DNA of 64,000 nucleotides, from NCBI RefSeq assembly GCF_025960985.1, contig NZ_JAOQMX010000013.1, positions 22,925 through 86,924 on the forward strand, read 5' to 3'. Made by a program: the position numbers and the translations under genes. Below, in pieces: positions 20,821-28,576 of this stretch. Under the pieces are notes generated by a model. The model was not told the origin of the DNA. It was given only the letters and a program-made list of their open reading frames with translations, and made no database searches. Position 1 is the first letter of the stretch. The number at the start of each line of letters is the position of its first letter. The stretch comes from Flavobacterium psychraerolatum. Its GTDB lineage: Bacteria; Bacteroidota; Bacteroidia; Flavobacteriales; Flavobacteriaceae.

Positions 20821-23800
20821 ATGGCTGTTAAAATTGCAATTTCACACAAAACAACCTATACTTTTGACCGTAGTGTCAAATTATTCCCTCATGTTTTTAG
20901 GCTTCGACCAGCGGCACATTCCAGAACTCAAATAGAAGGATACACCTTCAAAATTAGTCCAGAAAATCACTTTATCAATTGGCAACAAGATCCATTTGGA
21001 AATTATCAAGCTAGAGTTGTTTTTCCAGACCCTGTACAGGAGTTAAAAGTAGAAGTAGAAGTGATTGCAAAACTACAAGTAATCAATCCCTTTGATTTTT
21101 TTGTTGAAGAATATGCAGAACAATTCCCTTTTACCTATGACAAAACCCTGCAGCAAGAACTTACTGCCTACCTACCCTTAACAGAAGAGAGCCCTACATT
21201 TCTCAAGTTCATGGAAGGCTTAAAAATAAGCAACCCCTTACCAACCAACGACTTTTTGGTAGCTATCAATCAGGCCGTTTACAACGAGCTTACCTATAAT
21301 TTGCGAATGGAAGTTGGGGTACAAACTCCTGAAGAAACACTACGTATTAAGAGTGGATCTTGTCGTGACTTTGCTTGGTTACTTATACATGTGTTACGCC
21401 ATTTTGGCCTTGCCGCACGTTTTGTTTCCGGATATATTGTTCAACTAGCACCCGACCAAAAATCACTTGATGGCCCATCTGGTCCCGAAACTGATTTTAC
21501 TGATTTGCATGCTTGGGTAGAAGTTTATTTACCTGGAGCAGGATGGATAGGTCTTGACCCTACCTCTGGACTTTTTGCCAGTGAAGGTCATATTCCGTTG
21601 TGTTGCACACCTCATTATGAGAGCGCAGCACCAGTAACAGGTGCGACTGGTAAATGCGAAGTAACGTTTGATTTTGAAAATAAAGTTACACGCATTCATG
21701 AAGACCCTAGAGTTACAAAACCCTACTCCGACAATCAGTGGAATGACATCATGGAAGTTGGAAATGTAGTTGAAAAAGATCTAATTGAAGGTGATGTTCG
21801 TTTAACAATGGGTGGTGAACCTACCTTTGTATCAATAGATGATTACGAAGCTGACGAATGGAATACTACCGCCGATGGCCCTATGAAACGTAGACTTGCT
21901 TATGACTTAGCCTTGCGATTAAAAAAACGTTTTGCCCATGGTGGTTTATTGCATTTTGGTCAAGGAAAATGGTATCCTGGCGAATTATTTCCGCGCTGGC
22001 AATATGGATTGTATTGGCGAAAAGATGGATTGCCTTTATGGAAAAATGATACATTAGTTGCTAAAGAAGGGGAATCTAGTTTTACGTTTCATGATGCTGA
22101 AAAATTTGCTGCCGAATTGACGAAATTCTTAGGAATTGACACTCAAAACATAACTCCTACTTATGAGGACCCTATATATTGGGCATTGGAAGAAGGTAAA
22201 CTACCAATTAATTTAGATCCGTTAAAGGTAAATTTAAAAGACTCTATTGAACGCCACAACTTGGCAAAAACACTTGAAAAAGGATTAAACAACCCTTCGG
22301 GATTTGTATTGCCTTTGCGAAAAGATCATGTAGCTGATAACTGGGAAAGTTGCGCATGGGAATTCAGACGTGGCAATTGTTTTTTAATTCCTGGAAACTC
22401 ACCAATTGGCTTGCGTTTACCACTGGACTCACTCCCACAAACGTCCAAAAACATTAGAGAAGCAGTTGTTGATAGAAGTCCGTTTGAGGACCTATCACCT
22501 CTTGGCGATTACAATGACAAAGTTAAAAAAAGATATGGCACCATTGTTAAAATGTTCAAAAATGCCAAACTAATGTTAACCAAAAAAGAAACCAAAGAAA
22601 AGGAGAAAGAGAAAGAAAAAAATCCTAACCAATTTGAAGTTGATACTTTTATCACTGCAATGTGTATAGAGGAACGCGAAGGGATTATTTACATTTTCTT
22701 GCCTCCTACTGATTATTTGGAAGATTATGTCGACTTGATCACCTCTATAGAAAATACGGCTGAGAAATTACAAATGCCCGTTCGTATAGAAGGATATCAA
22801 CCAAAATCGGATTACCGCGTTGAAAAAATGATGGTAACTCCAGACCCTGGTGTTATTGAGGTAAATGTCCATCCAGCCAAATCATGGCAAGAAATTGTAG
22901 ACAATACAACTGCTTTGTATGAAGAAGCCTTTTTATCTCGCTTGGGAACCGACAAATTCATGGTGGACGGCCGTCATACCGGAACAGGTGGAGGAAACCA
23001 CGTTACTCTTGGAGCAGCAAAACCCGAAGATAGTCCGTTATTAAGAAGACCAGACTTGTTGCGTAGTTTAATTACGTATTGGCAACACCATCCAGTATTG
23101 AGTTACTTATTTGCTGGACCTTTTATAGGGCCTACAAGTCAAGCGCCTCGTATTGACGAAGGAAGAGATGAGAAATTATACGAAATGGAAATTGCGTTTG
23201 ACCAAATCCCGAAAGGACAAGAAGTTCCATTTTGGATGGTGGATCGAATTTTCAGAAATCTATTGACTGATATTACAGGAAACACACATAGAACAGAATT
23301 TTGTATTGACAAACTATATTCTCCTGATTCTTCGACAGGAAGACTAGGGATATTGGAGCTTCGCGCTTTTGACATGCCACCACACAAGCACATGAACTTA
23401 GTTCAAAATTTATTGGTTCGTGCTTTGGTCGCTAAATTCTGGAAAGAACCTTATGAGAAAAAACTAATCCGTTGGGGAACTGAATTGCATGACAAATTTT
23501 TGTTGCCGCATTTTGCTTATCTAGACATGATTGATGTGGTAAATGATTTGAAAGATTCTGGTTATAACTTTGACATTTCTTGGTTTGATCCCTTCTTTGA
23601 ATTTAGATACCCACACCACGGAACGGTTACCATTGACAATGTTCAACTAGAAATAAGACTCGGAATAGAACCTTGGCACGTATTGGGAGAAGAGCTATCA
23701 AGTTCTGGAACTTCTCGTTTTGTAGACTCATCTTTAGAACGCTTACAAGTAAAAGTTTCTGGAATTGTACCCGAACGACATATTTTACTGTGCAAAGGAT

Positions 23801-24246
23801 GTAGAATTCCGTTGCGAAGTACGGGGACAAAAGGAGAATATGTTGCAGGAATTAGATATAAATCATGGAATCCGCCATCTGCTTTACACCCAAATATTGG
23901 TATTGATGTACCACTCGTTTTTGACCTTGTAGATACTTGGAACAACAAAGTGATTGGTGGTTGTACTTATTTTGTAACACATCCTGGAGGCCGTAGTTTT
24001 GACACACTTCCGGTAAATAGTTTTGAAGCAGAGTCTAGAAAAATGAGTCGTTTTTGGGACTTTGGACATACGCCAGGTTCTGCTATGGAAAACAAAGAGT
24101 TTGAGACGCCTGCCAACAGCACGGCAACTTCAAGATTTTTGGTCGAATCAAAATCAGACTTAAAACATGACACTCCAATTGAATTAATCAATCCTGAATA
24201 CCCTTACACTTTAGATTTAAGACATTTTTGGACTGCAAAAAACTAA
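20821..24246 (+). CDS. transglutaminase-DUF2126 fusion protein (predicted peptide ligase component)
   Basis: 1141 residues. About 1-300: transglutaminase with N-terminal beta domain (ISHKTTYTFDRSVKLFPH), catalytic Cys near 181 (GSCRDFAWLLIH), His in LHAWVEVYL and Asp in GLDPTSGL. About 320-1140: DUF2126/COG4196 region beginning RLTMGGEPTFVSIDD. Near residue 716 GRHTGTGGGNHVTLG looks like the metal/ATP-site loop of glutamine-synthetase-type ligases; this is my reading of the motif. A K/E-rich insert (KEKEKEKEK, about 595) separates subregions. Family knowledge: genome-context work has grouped DUF2126, ATP-grasp, alpha-E and transglutaminase genes as a likely peptide-modification system without known product. 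The structured element at 24266 follows 19 bp after the stop. Confidence 0.88.
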   Translation: MAVKIAISHKTTYTFDRSVKLFPHVFRLRPAAHSRTQIEGYTFKISPENHFINWQQDPFGNYQARVVFPDPVQELKVEVEVIAKLQVINPFDFFVEEYAEQFPFTYDKTLQQELTAYLPLTEESPTFLKFMEGLKISNPLPTNDFLVAINQAVYNELTYNLRMEVGVQTPEETLRIKSGSCRDFAWLLIHVLRHFGLAARFVSGYIVQLAPDQKSLDGPSGPETDFTDLHAWVEVYLPGAGWIGLDPTSGLFASEGHIPLCCTPHYESAAPVTGATGKCEVTFDFENKVTRIHEDPRVTKPYSDNQWNDIMEVGNVVEKDLIEGDVRLTMGGEPTFVSIDDYEADEWNTTADGPMKRRLAYDLALRLKKRFAHGGLLHFGQGKWYPGELFPRWQYGLYWRKDGLPLWKNDTLVAKEGESSFTFHDAEKFAAELTKFLGIDTQNITPTYEDPIYWALEEGKLPINLDPLKVNLKDSIERHNLAKTLEKGLNNPSGFVLPLRKDHVADNWESCAWEFRRGNCFLIPGNSPIGLRLPLDSLPQTSKNIREAVVDRSPFEDLSPLGDYNDKVKKRYGTIVKMFKNAKLMLTKKETKEKEKEKEKNPNQFEVDTFITAMCIEEREGIIYIFLPPTDYLEDYVDLITSIENTAEKLQMPVRIEGYQPKSDYRVEKMMVTPDPGVIEVNVHPAKSWQEIVDNTTALYEEAFLSRLGTDKFMVDGRHTGTGGGNHVTLGAAKPEDSPLLRRPDLLRSLITYWQHHPVLSYLFAGPFIGPTSQAPRIDEGRDEKLYEMEIAFDQIPKGQEVPFWMVDRIFRNLLTDITGNTHRTEFCIDKLYSPDSSTGRLGILELRAFDMPPHKHMNLVQNLLVRALVAKFWKEPYEKKLIRWGTELHDKFLLPHFAYLDMIDVVNDLKDSGYNFDISWFDPFFEFRYPHHGTVTIDNVQLEIRLGIEPWHVLGEELSSSGTSRFVDSSLERLQVKVSGIVPERHILLCKGCRIPLRSTGTKGEYVAGIRYKSWNPPSALHPNIGIDVPLVFDLVDTWNNKVIGGCTYFVTHPGGRSFDTLPVNSFEAESRKMSRFWDFGHTPGSAMENKEFETPANSTATSRFLVESKSDLKHDTPIELINPEYPYTLDLRHFWTAKN

Positions 24247-24265
24247 TTATCCGCTGGGCCGTTTT

Positions 24266-24372
24266 GCGTGAGGGATAGCAGTGAAAAGCCCACAAACAAG
24301 TGTAGCGATAGCGGAACTTGTTGAGGACTTGCAACGAATAGCCCGACCCGCTTTTTTCTGCGGGTCACGCCC
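24266..24372 (+). repeat. dispersed structured element, copy A
   Basis: Outer stem GCGTGA (24266-24271) / TCACGC (24365-24370). Conserved blocks AGGGATAGCAG and ATAGCCCGACCC. Inner stem AACAAGT (24295-24301) / ACTTGTT (24316-24322). A further hairpin GACCCG (24345-24350) / CGGGTC (24361-24366) adjoins, and partly overlaps, the outer stem. Copies B, C and D at 37188, 45801 and 30796 keep the same layout. Confidence 0.8.
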
Positions 24373-24408
24373 AAAATAATAAAAGAATTGGTTTTCTTTT
24401 TAAAACTG

Positions 24409-24465
24409 AGATACTATTTAAAATCACTTTTCGATGCGAAGTTGTTTTAAATAGTATCTTTTTTA
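24409..24465. terminator. bidirectional terminator between DUF2126 gene and exosortase pair
   Basis: AGATACTATTTAAAA at 24409-24423 pairs perfectly with TTTTAAATAGTATCT at 24445-24459, followed by a T run. It serves convergent transcripts. Confidence 0.8.
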
Positions 24466-24909
24466 TTTTAAAGAAAGTCGTTGGTAGTAAAATGCGGGAA
24501 TGAAAAGCAACACAAAAATGGGCTGTATTAAAAATCTACGAATATAAAAAAGCATGAAATTATCATCCGTTTCATAAAAATGTAAAACTGTACCCATACT
24601 CATCATGAGAACTAGAAAAAAAACAGCGTACAATACTAATGCAAATTTGATCGTATTGTATTCCTTAAAAACGATATAAATCAGCAGTAAAGAAAAAACA
24701 CTATTGAGCACGTACCTAAACGTGAGACTTAGGAACAACGAAAAAGAATCGTAAGTTGGTAACGGAATCCTATTGAACTCCAACTCAAAATAGTATAGAA
24801 AGGGATCATAAAACAAAACCCTCTCAAACACACGAATTGAGATCAAAGCAAAAATAGCTAGACCACCCAAAAGGATTCTATATTTATACTGGCGTATTTT
24901 TTTTAGCAT
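24463..24909 (-). CDS. exosortase F system-associated membrane protein
   Basis: I place the start at MLKKIRQYKYRILLGG (24909); an open frame continues upstream but lies inside the xrtF gene. 148 residues with about four hydrophobic segments. The sequence fits the small protein that regularly accompanies XrtF in Flavobacteria: FERVLFYDPFLYYFELEF, then LRYVLNSVFSLLLIYIVF-like helices and FYIRRFLIQPIFVLLFIPAFYYQ. It overlaps the end of xrtF by 26 bp, so the two are translationally coupled. Function unknown beyond co-occurrence. Confidence 0.82.
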   Translation of the reverse strand: MLKKIRQYKYRILLGGLAIFALISIRVFERVLFYDPFLYYFELEFNRIPLPTYDSFSLFLSLTFRYVLNSVFSLLLIYIVFKEYNTIKFALVLYAVFFLVLMMSMGTVLHFYETDDNFMLFYIRRFLIQPIFVLLFIPAFYYQRLSLK

Positions 24910-25435
24910 ATTTTGAAAAATTAGAAATCCACAGTATCCATAGTAGAAACACAAACCCGTATATAAAAAGCGGAAAAAAGATGCGATGTAAAAAGGCTTC
25001 TTGCTCAGGGAAATAAAATAGCAACACACAAAGTACCGCAATACGTACTACATTTAGTAAATAAATTAAGGCAACACCACCAAAGAGAAACAAAAGCGTT
25101 GCTTTTAATGTACCCGAAAATGACACTACAAAAGCCATAAAAAGAATAAGTACACTCACACTATTGCAACCTTCAATAATTCGGGCCACATATTTTCCAT
25201 TATAAAACAACCTCAAATAGGATTCGTTTGAATTTTTATCGAATGAGAAAGGAGCTCCAAAAAGATCCAGAAGTTCCTTTGTGTTGCGCCCAACTGCCTG
25301 CGTAATGCCATCAACTTTATCAAACCCAAAACTATTTAAATAGCCTTGATATACCAAGGTTAAAATTCCGTAGGTCAAAAAAAACTTCAACAAGAACAAT
25401 AGGAAGGGCTTATATTTTAAGAGATAATAATTCAA
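24884..25435 (-). CDS. xrtF: exosortase family protein XrtF
   Basis: 183 residues, multi-spanning. Exosortase catalytic triad visible: Cys near 88 in IIEGCNSVSVL, Arg near 130 in NVVRIAVLC, His near 150 in FLHRIFFPLF. Exosortases are membrane cysteine transpeptidases that cut C-terminal sorting signals. No ATG occurs in frame near the N-terminus; the start appears to be TTG at 25435, about 15 bp after a TAAATTTG -7 element (25450-25457, minus). No PEP-CTERM-like substrate is evident in the window, as is usual for the XrtF type. Divergent from the GAF-domain gene. Confidence 0.9.
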   Translation of the reverse strand: MNYYLLKYKPFLLFLLKFFLTYGILTLVYQGYLNSFGFDKVDGITQAVGRNTKELLDLFGAPFSFDKNSNESYLRLFYNGKYVARIIEGCNSVSVLILFMAFVVSFSGTLKATLLFLFGGVALIYLLNVVRIAVLCVLLFYFPEQEAFLHRIFFPLFIYGFVFLLWILWISNFSKYAKKNTPV

Positions 25436-25449
25436 AGCTGATTTTTTAA

Positions 25450-25489
25450 CAAATTTATGTAATTATAATATGGAGTTTAAATACTTTTG
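25450..25489. promoter_or_regulatory. divergent promoters of xrtF and the GAF-domain gene
   Basis: Minus strand: TAAATTTG at 25450-25457. Plus strand: TACTTTTG at 25482-25489. Both match TAnnTTTG. The plus-strand element includes the TTG that could be mistaken for a start codon of the GAF gene. Confidence 0.55.
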
Positions 25490-25507
25490 TATAAAAAATA
25501 TAAAAAT

Positions 25508-25966
25508 ATGACATTTCAGGAATTACAACCTAAGGTAACAATAATCACAACTCATGAATCTCTTTCAAGAGATGAGAAACTTTTAGCAATCTGTAAACTT
25601 TTAAATGAGAATATCGAATATTACAACTGGGTTGGCTTCTATTTTGCAAATCACGAGACCAAAACATTGCACCTAGGCCCGTATATAGGAGCAGAAACAG
25701 ATCATACAGTTATTCCGTTTGGAAAGGGGATTTGCGGACAGGTAGCAGAATCAAATGCAAACTTTGTTGTTCCAGACGTCGCTGCTCAAGACAATTACAT
25801 CGCTTGCAGCTTTACAGTAAAGTCGGAAATTGTAGTTCCATTATTTGTAGATGGAAAAAACATAGGACAAATTGATATTGACAGCCACGTAATTGATCCT
25901 TTTACCGCTGATGATGAACGTTTTTTGGAATTTGTAAACGTACAGGTAGCCCAACTTTTCGCTTAA
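25508..25966 (+). CDS. GAF-domain protein, probable free methionine-(R)-sulfoxide reductase
   Basis: The ATG at 25508 is preferred; an earlier TTG at 25487 lies within the promoter. 152 residues, one GAF domain: NWVGFYFANHETKTLHLGPY, GKGICGQVAESNANFVVPDV, NYIACSFTVKSEIVVPL. The Cys of GICG (about 75) and of IAC (about 100) correspond to the redox cysteines of fRMsr; the third family cysteine is Asn here. The enzyme reduces free Met-R-sulfoxide with thioredoxin. The family is clear, the exact activity likely. Confidence 0.83.
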   Translation: MTFQELQPKVTIITTHESLSRDEKLLAICKLLNENIEYYNWVGFYFANHETKTLHLGPYIGAETDHTVIPFGKGICGQVAESNANFVVPDVAAQDNYIACSFTVKSEIVVPLFVDGKNIGQIDIDSHVIDPFTADDERFLEFVNVQVAQLFA

Positions 25967-25989
25967 AACCCCACCTATATTCCTTCTAT

Positions 25990-26925
25990 ATGAAAAAATT
26001 ATTACTTGCAGTTCTGTTTATTCCTACGCTCTTTTTTGCCCAAGATAAATTTGAAAACAAAATCTACTTGGACTCACTTTGGAATGAATCAACTGAAAAT
26101 AATTATAAATATTATAGAATTGTAGCTGATTACGATGCTTCAACGGAATTATACCTTATCAAAGACTATTACAAATCTGGCGTTTTACAGATGGAAGGAC
26201 ATTCGAAAACTAAAAATAATGGTAGCAAAGAAGGCGAATTCACCTTTTACTATGAAAACGGTCAAAAAAAAACCGTTAATAACTACCTCAAATCTAGATT
26301 GACTGGAAAAGAAAGCCAATGGCATGAGAATGGTCAAAAAAAATTAGAAGGAGAATATGCTGATTCTAAAAATGGTTTCAGTAACCAATTTCGAATGGAC
26401 CAATATTGGAATGTAGATGGTAATCACCTAATAATTAACGGAACGGGACTATACGAAAACAAAGGAGATAACTTTTTTGACAAAGGCTGGTACAAAAACG
26501 GAATTAAGGATGGAGAATGGACCGGTCAATACAACAAAGATAAAACGTATACGGAAACATACAAAAAAGGCGAATTAGTATCCGGTGTTAGTAAGGACAA
26601 CAATGGGACAGCGTATCATTATACAGAACTCGAAAGTAGACCACTACCTCTGAGAGGAATAAACGACTTCTACAAACACATTGGAAAAAACTTCCATACT
26701 GCAAAAGAATACGAATCATTAAGCGGAAAAATATTCACCACCTTTATTGTAGATAAGGACGGCCAAATTGTAGAACCAAAAACGATTAAATCTTTAAATG
26801 AAACATTGGATGCAGAAGCTATTCGGGTAATAAGTAGTTATGAGCGATGGATTCCGGCCAAACAAAGGGGGCAATATGTGCGAGTCTTATATTCAATACC
26901 CATTACATTAATGGGAAGAAAGTAA
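25990..26925 (+). CDS. MORN-like repeat protein with C-terminal TonB domain (copy 1)
   Basis: 311 residues. Signal peptide ends near PTLFFAQD. The middle has MORN-like units of the Bacteroidota YwqK type (KEGEFTFYYENGQKKT, KESQWHENGQKKLEGEY, GWYKNGIKDGEWTGQY). The last 85 residues form a TonB C-terminal domain: FTTFIVDKDGQIVEPKTIKS, LDAEAIRVISSYERWIPAKQ, RVLYSIPITLMG. There is no proline-rich periplasmic spacer or cytoplasmic anchor of classical TonB, so it may be a periplasmic or outer-membrane adaptor. Paralogue directly downstream. Confidence 0.82.
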   Translation: MKKLLLAVLFIPTLFFAQDKFENKIYLDSLWNESTENNYKYYRIVADYDASTELYLIKDYYKSGVLQMEGHSKTKNNGSKEGEFTFYYENGQKKTVNNYLKSRLTGKESQWHENGQKKLEGEYADSKNGFSNQFRMDQYWNVDGNHLIINGTGLYENKGDNFFDKGWYKNGIKDGEWTGQYNKDKTYTETYKKGELVSGVSKDNNGTAYHYTELESRPLPLRGINDFYKHIGKNFHTAKEYESLSGKIFTTFIVDKDGQIVEPKTIKSLNETLDAEAIRVISSYERWIPAKQRGQYVRVLYSIPITLMGRK

Positions 26926-27067
26926 AAGCACTAACTTATCACTTTAATGAAATATAACGTGAAAGTAATTTTTATTAAATTTTAAATTAAAACTGATAAG
27001 GACTTTACACAAGCTATAATTCTATTCAAAAACCAGTCTTTAAACACCTATTAAACCAAATAATTTT

Positions 27068-28018
27068 ATGAGACTAAAACTACTTACAATTCTATTTCTA
27101 TCAAATTATACGTTTGGTCAAATGCGTTTAGGCAACAACAAAGTTACTTATTACAAAGATGGTAAGCCTCAAAAAGTATCCTTAACCGTATTTGACTCTT
27201 GTACTGTAATAAAAGATCAGTATATCATTAAAGATGAGTACGTACGATCTGACTATAATAAATCTGGAAAATTAATTCGAGAGATCACATTTAAAGTAAT
27301 AAAAAACAAAGGTTACTCGCCCAATAGTAAGGTAATTGAATATTACGACAATGGAGACAAAAAACTAGAAGGTGAAACAAATTCTTCTGGTCCACGAATT
27401 AACATCAGAAAAATAGAACAGTTTTGGAATACAGAAAAAATCCAAACCATCATTGATGGTGATGGAGAGTTTCTGATTGATAATGATAGCCTTAGTATTC
27501 AAGGAAAATTTGTTAACGGTTTAAAGGATGGCGTTTGGCATGAAAATGACCGTAAAAAAAACAGCTCGTATACAGAAAAATTCAAAAAGGGAACGCTACT
27601 ATCTGGAATATTTACCGACAACAAAGGCAACGAATCGAAATATGCGAACATGGAAGAGAAACCGATACCAAAAAAAGGCATAGAAGATTTCTACTCCTAT
27701 ATATCGAATAACTTCGTTATAACTAATAGAGCAAAATTAAGAGAAAAAACAGGTAAAATCTATGCGGCTTTTGTGATTGATAAAGAAGGACAAGTATCCA
27801 AAATAAAAATACTAAGAGGACTTGGAGAAGGGCTAGACGAAGAATTAATCAAAGTACTTACTAGTTATGAAAGGTGGATACTTGGAAAAAGAAGAGGACA
27901 GCCAGTAAATGTTTTGTACAGCATAACAATTAATATTGCCGAACCTCAAAACAAAAGTACAGATCCACTAGCGAGTCCTTACGATCAATTTTTAGAGCGA
28001 AAAAGCAATTTCAAATAG
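27068..28018 (+). CDS. MORN-like repeat protein with C-terminal TonB domain (copy 2)
   Basis: 316 residues and the same plan as the preceding gene: signal peptide ending near NYTFGQM, MORN-like units (VIEYYDNGDKKLEGE, GKFVNGLKDGVWHEND), and a TonB C-terminal domain (YAAFVIDKEGQVSKIKILRG, LDEELIKVLTSYERWILGKR). It has an extra tail of about 25 residues after the domain. Tandem duplication with strong divergence outside motif positions; 142 bp separate the two genes. Confidence 0.82.
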   Translation: MRLKLLTILFLSNYTFGQMRLGNNKVTYYKDGKPQKVSLTVFDSCTVIKDQYIIKDEYVRSDYNKSGKLIREITFKVIKNKGYSPNSKVIEYYDNGDKKLEGETNSSGPRINIRKIEQFWNTEKIQTIIDGDGEFLIDNDSLSIQGKFVNGLKDGVWHENDRKKNSSYTEKFKKGTLLSGIFTDNKGNESKYANMEEKPIPKKGIEDFYSYISNNFVITNRAKLREKTGKIYAAFVIDKEGQVSKIKILRGLGEGLDEELIKVLTSYERWILGKRRGQPVNVLYSITINIAEPQNKSTDPLASPYDQFLERKSNFK

Positions 28019-28029
28019 CAAAAAAAAAC

Positions 28030-28072
28030 TTATAACTCATAACTCATAACTCATAATTATTTTTTACCTTTG
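28030..28072 (+). promoter_or_regulatory. rpsO promoter region with short tandem repeats
   Basis: A 9-bp unit (ataactcat) occurs three times in tandem at about 28032-28058, followed by TACCTTTG (28065-28072), a TAnnTTTG -7 element. The rpsO ATG is at 28129. Confidence 0.5.
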
Positions 28073-28128
28073 CAGCCGTCGTACAATAAATGTATTGGCA
28101 TACATAATAATCATTAAATAATATTGGA

Positions 28129-28395
28129 ATGTATTTAACTAAAGAAGTAAAAGAAGAAATCTTCGCACAACACGGAGAAAAAACAAACACTGGAAAAGCT
28201 GAAGCGCAAATCGCTTTATTTACTTTCAGAATCTCTCACTTAACAGAGCACTTGAAAAAAAATCGTCACGATTATAACACAGAGCGTTCATTAGTATTAC
28301 TAGTAGGTAAAAGAAGATCTTTACTAGATTACTTGAAAAAGAAAGAGATCAACAGATATCGTGAGATTATCAAAGTATTGGGTATTAGAAAATAA
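28129..28395 (+). CDS. rpsO: 30S ribosomal protein S15
   Basis: 88 residues, the normal size is 88-89. Signatures: GEKTNTGKAEAQIALFTFRISHL, HLKKNRHDYNTERSL and LVGKRRSLLDYLKKKEINRY, the 16S rRNA-binding helices. Followed by a hairpin and then pnp, the same order as in many bacteria. Confidence 0.97.
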   Translation: MYLTKEVKEEIFAQHGEKTNTGKAEAQIALFTFRISHLTEHLKKNRHDYNTERSLVLLVGKRRSLLDYLKKKEINRYREIIKVLGIRK

Positions 28396-28404
28396 TCAAT
28401 ATAA

Positions 28405-28432
28405 AAAAAGAGGTGCGCAAGTACCTCTTTTT
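28405..28432 (+). terminator. rpsO-pnp intergenic hairpin with GCAA tetraloop
   Basis: Stem AAAAAGAGGTGC / GTACCTCTTTTT (one G-U pair) closed by GCAA, a GNRA tetraloop, then T-rich sequence. It can act as terminator or as a processing site in an rpsO-pnp transcript. Confidence 0.75.
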
Positions 28433-28576
28433 GCTTTATACCCCTAATGTATTTTAGGACATTACATTGAATAAAAAAGTTTTGGTTTTTCATTGGATTT
28501 TACGCATTAACTACGCGCAACAACTACAACACAACTAGTTATCCATTTTTTTAATAACCAAAAAAAAAGAAAATTT

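Noticed and set aside
28031..28058. Short tandem ataactcat units as a CRISPR-like array
   Set aside because: Units are only 9 bp and contiguous, with no spacers.
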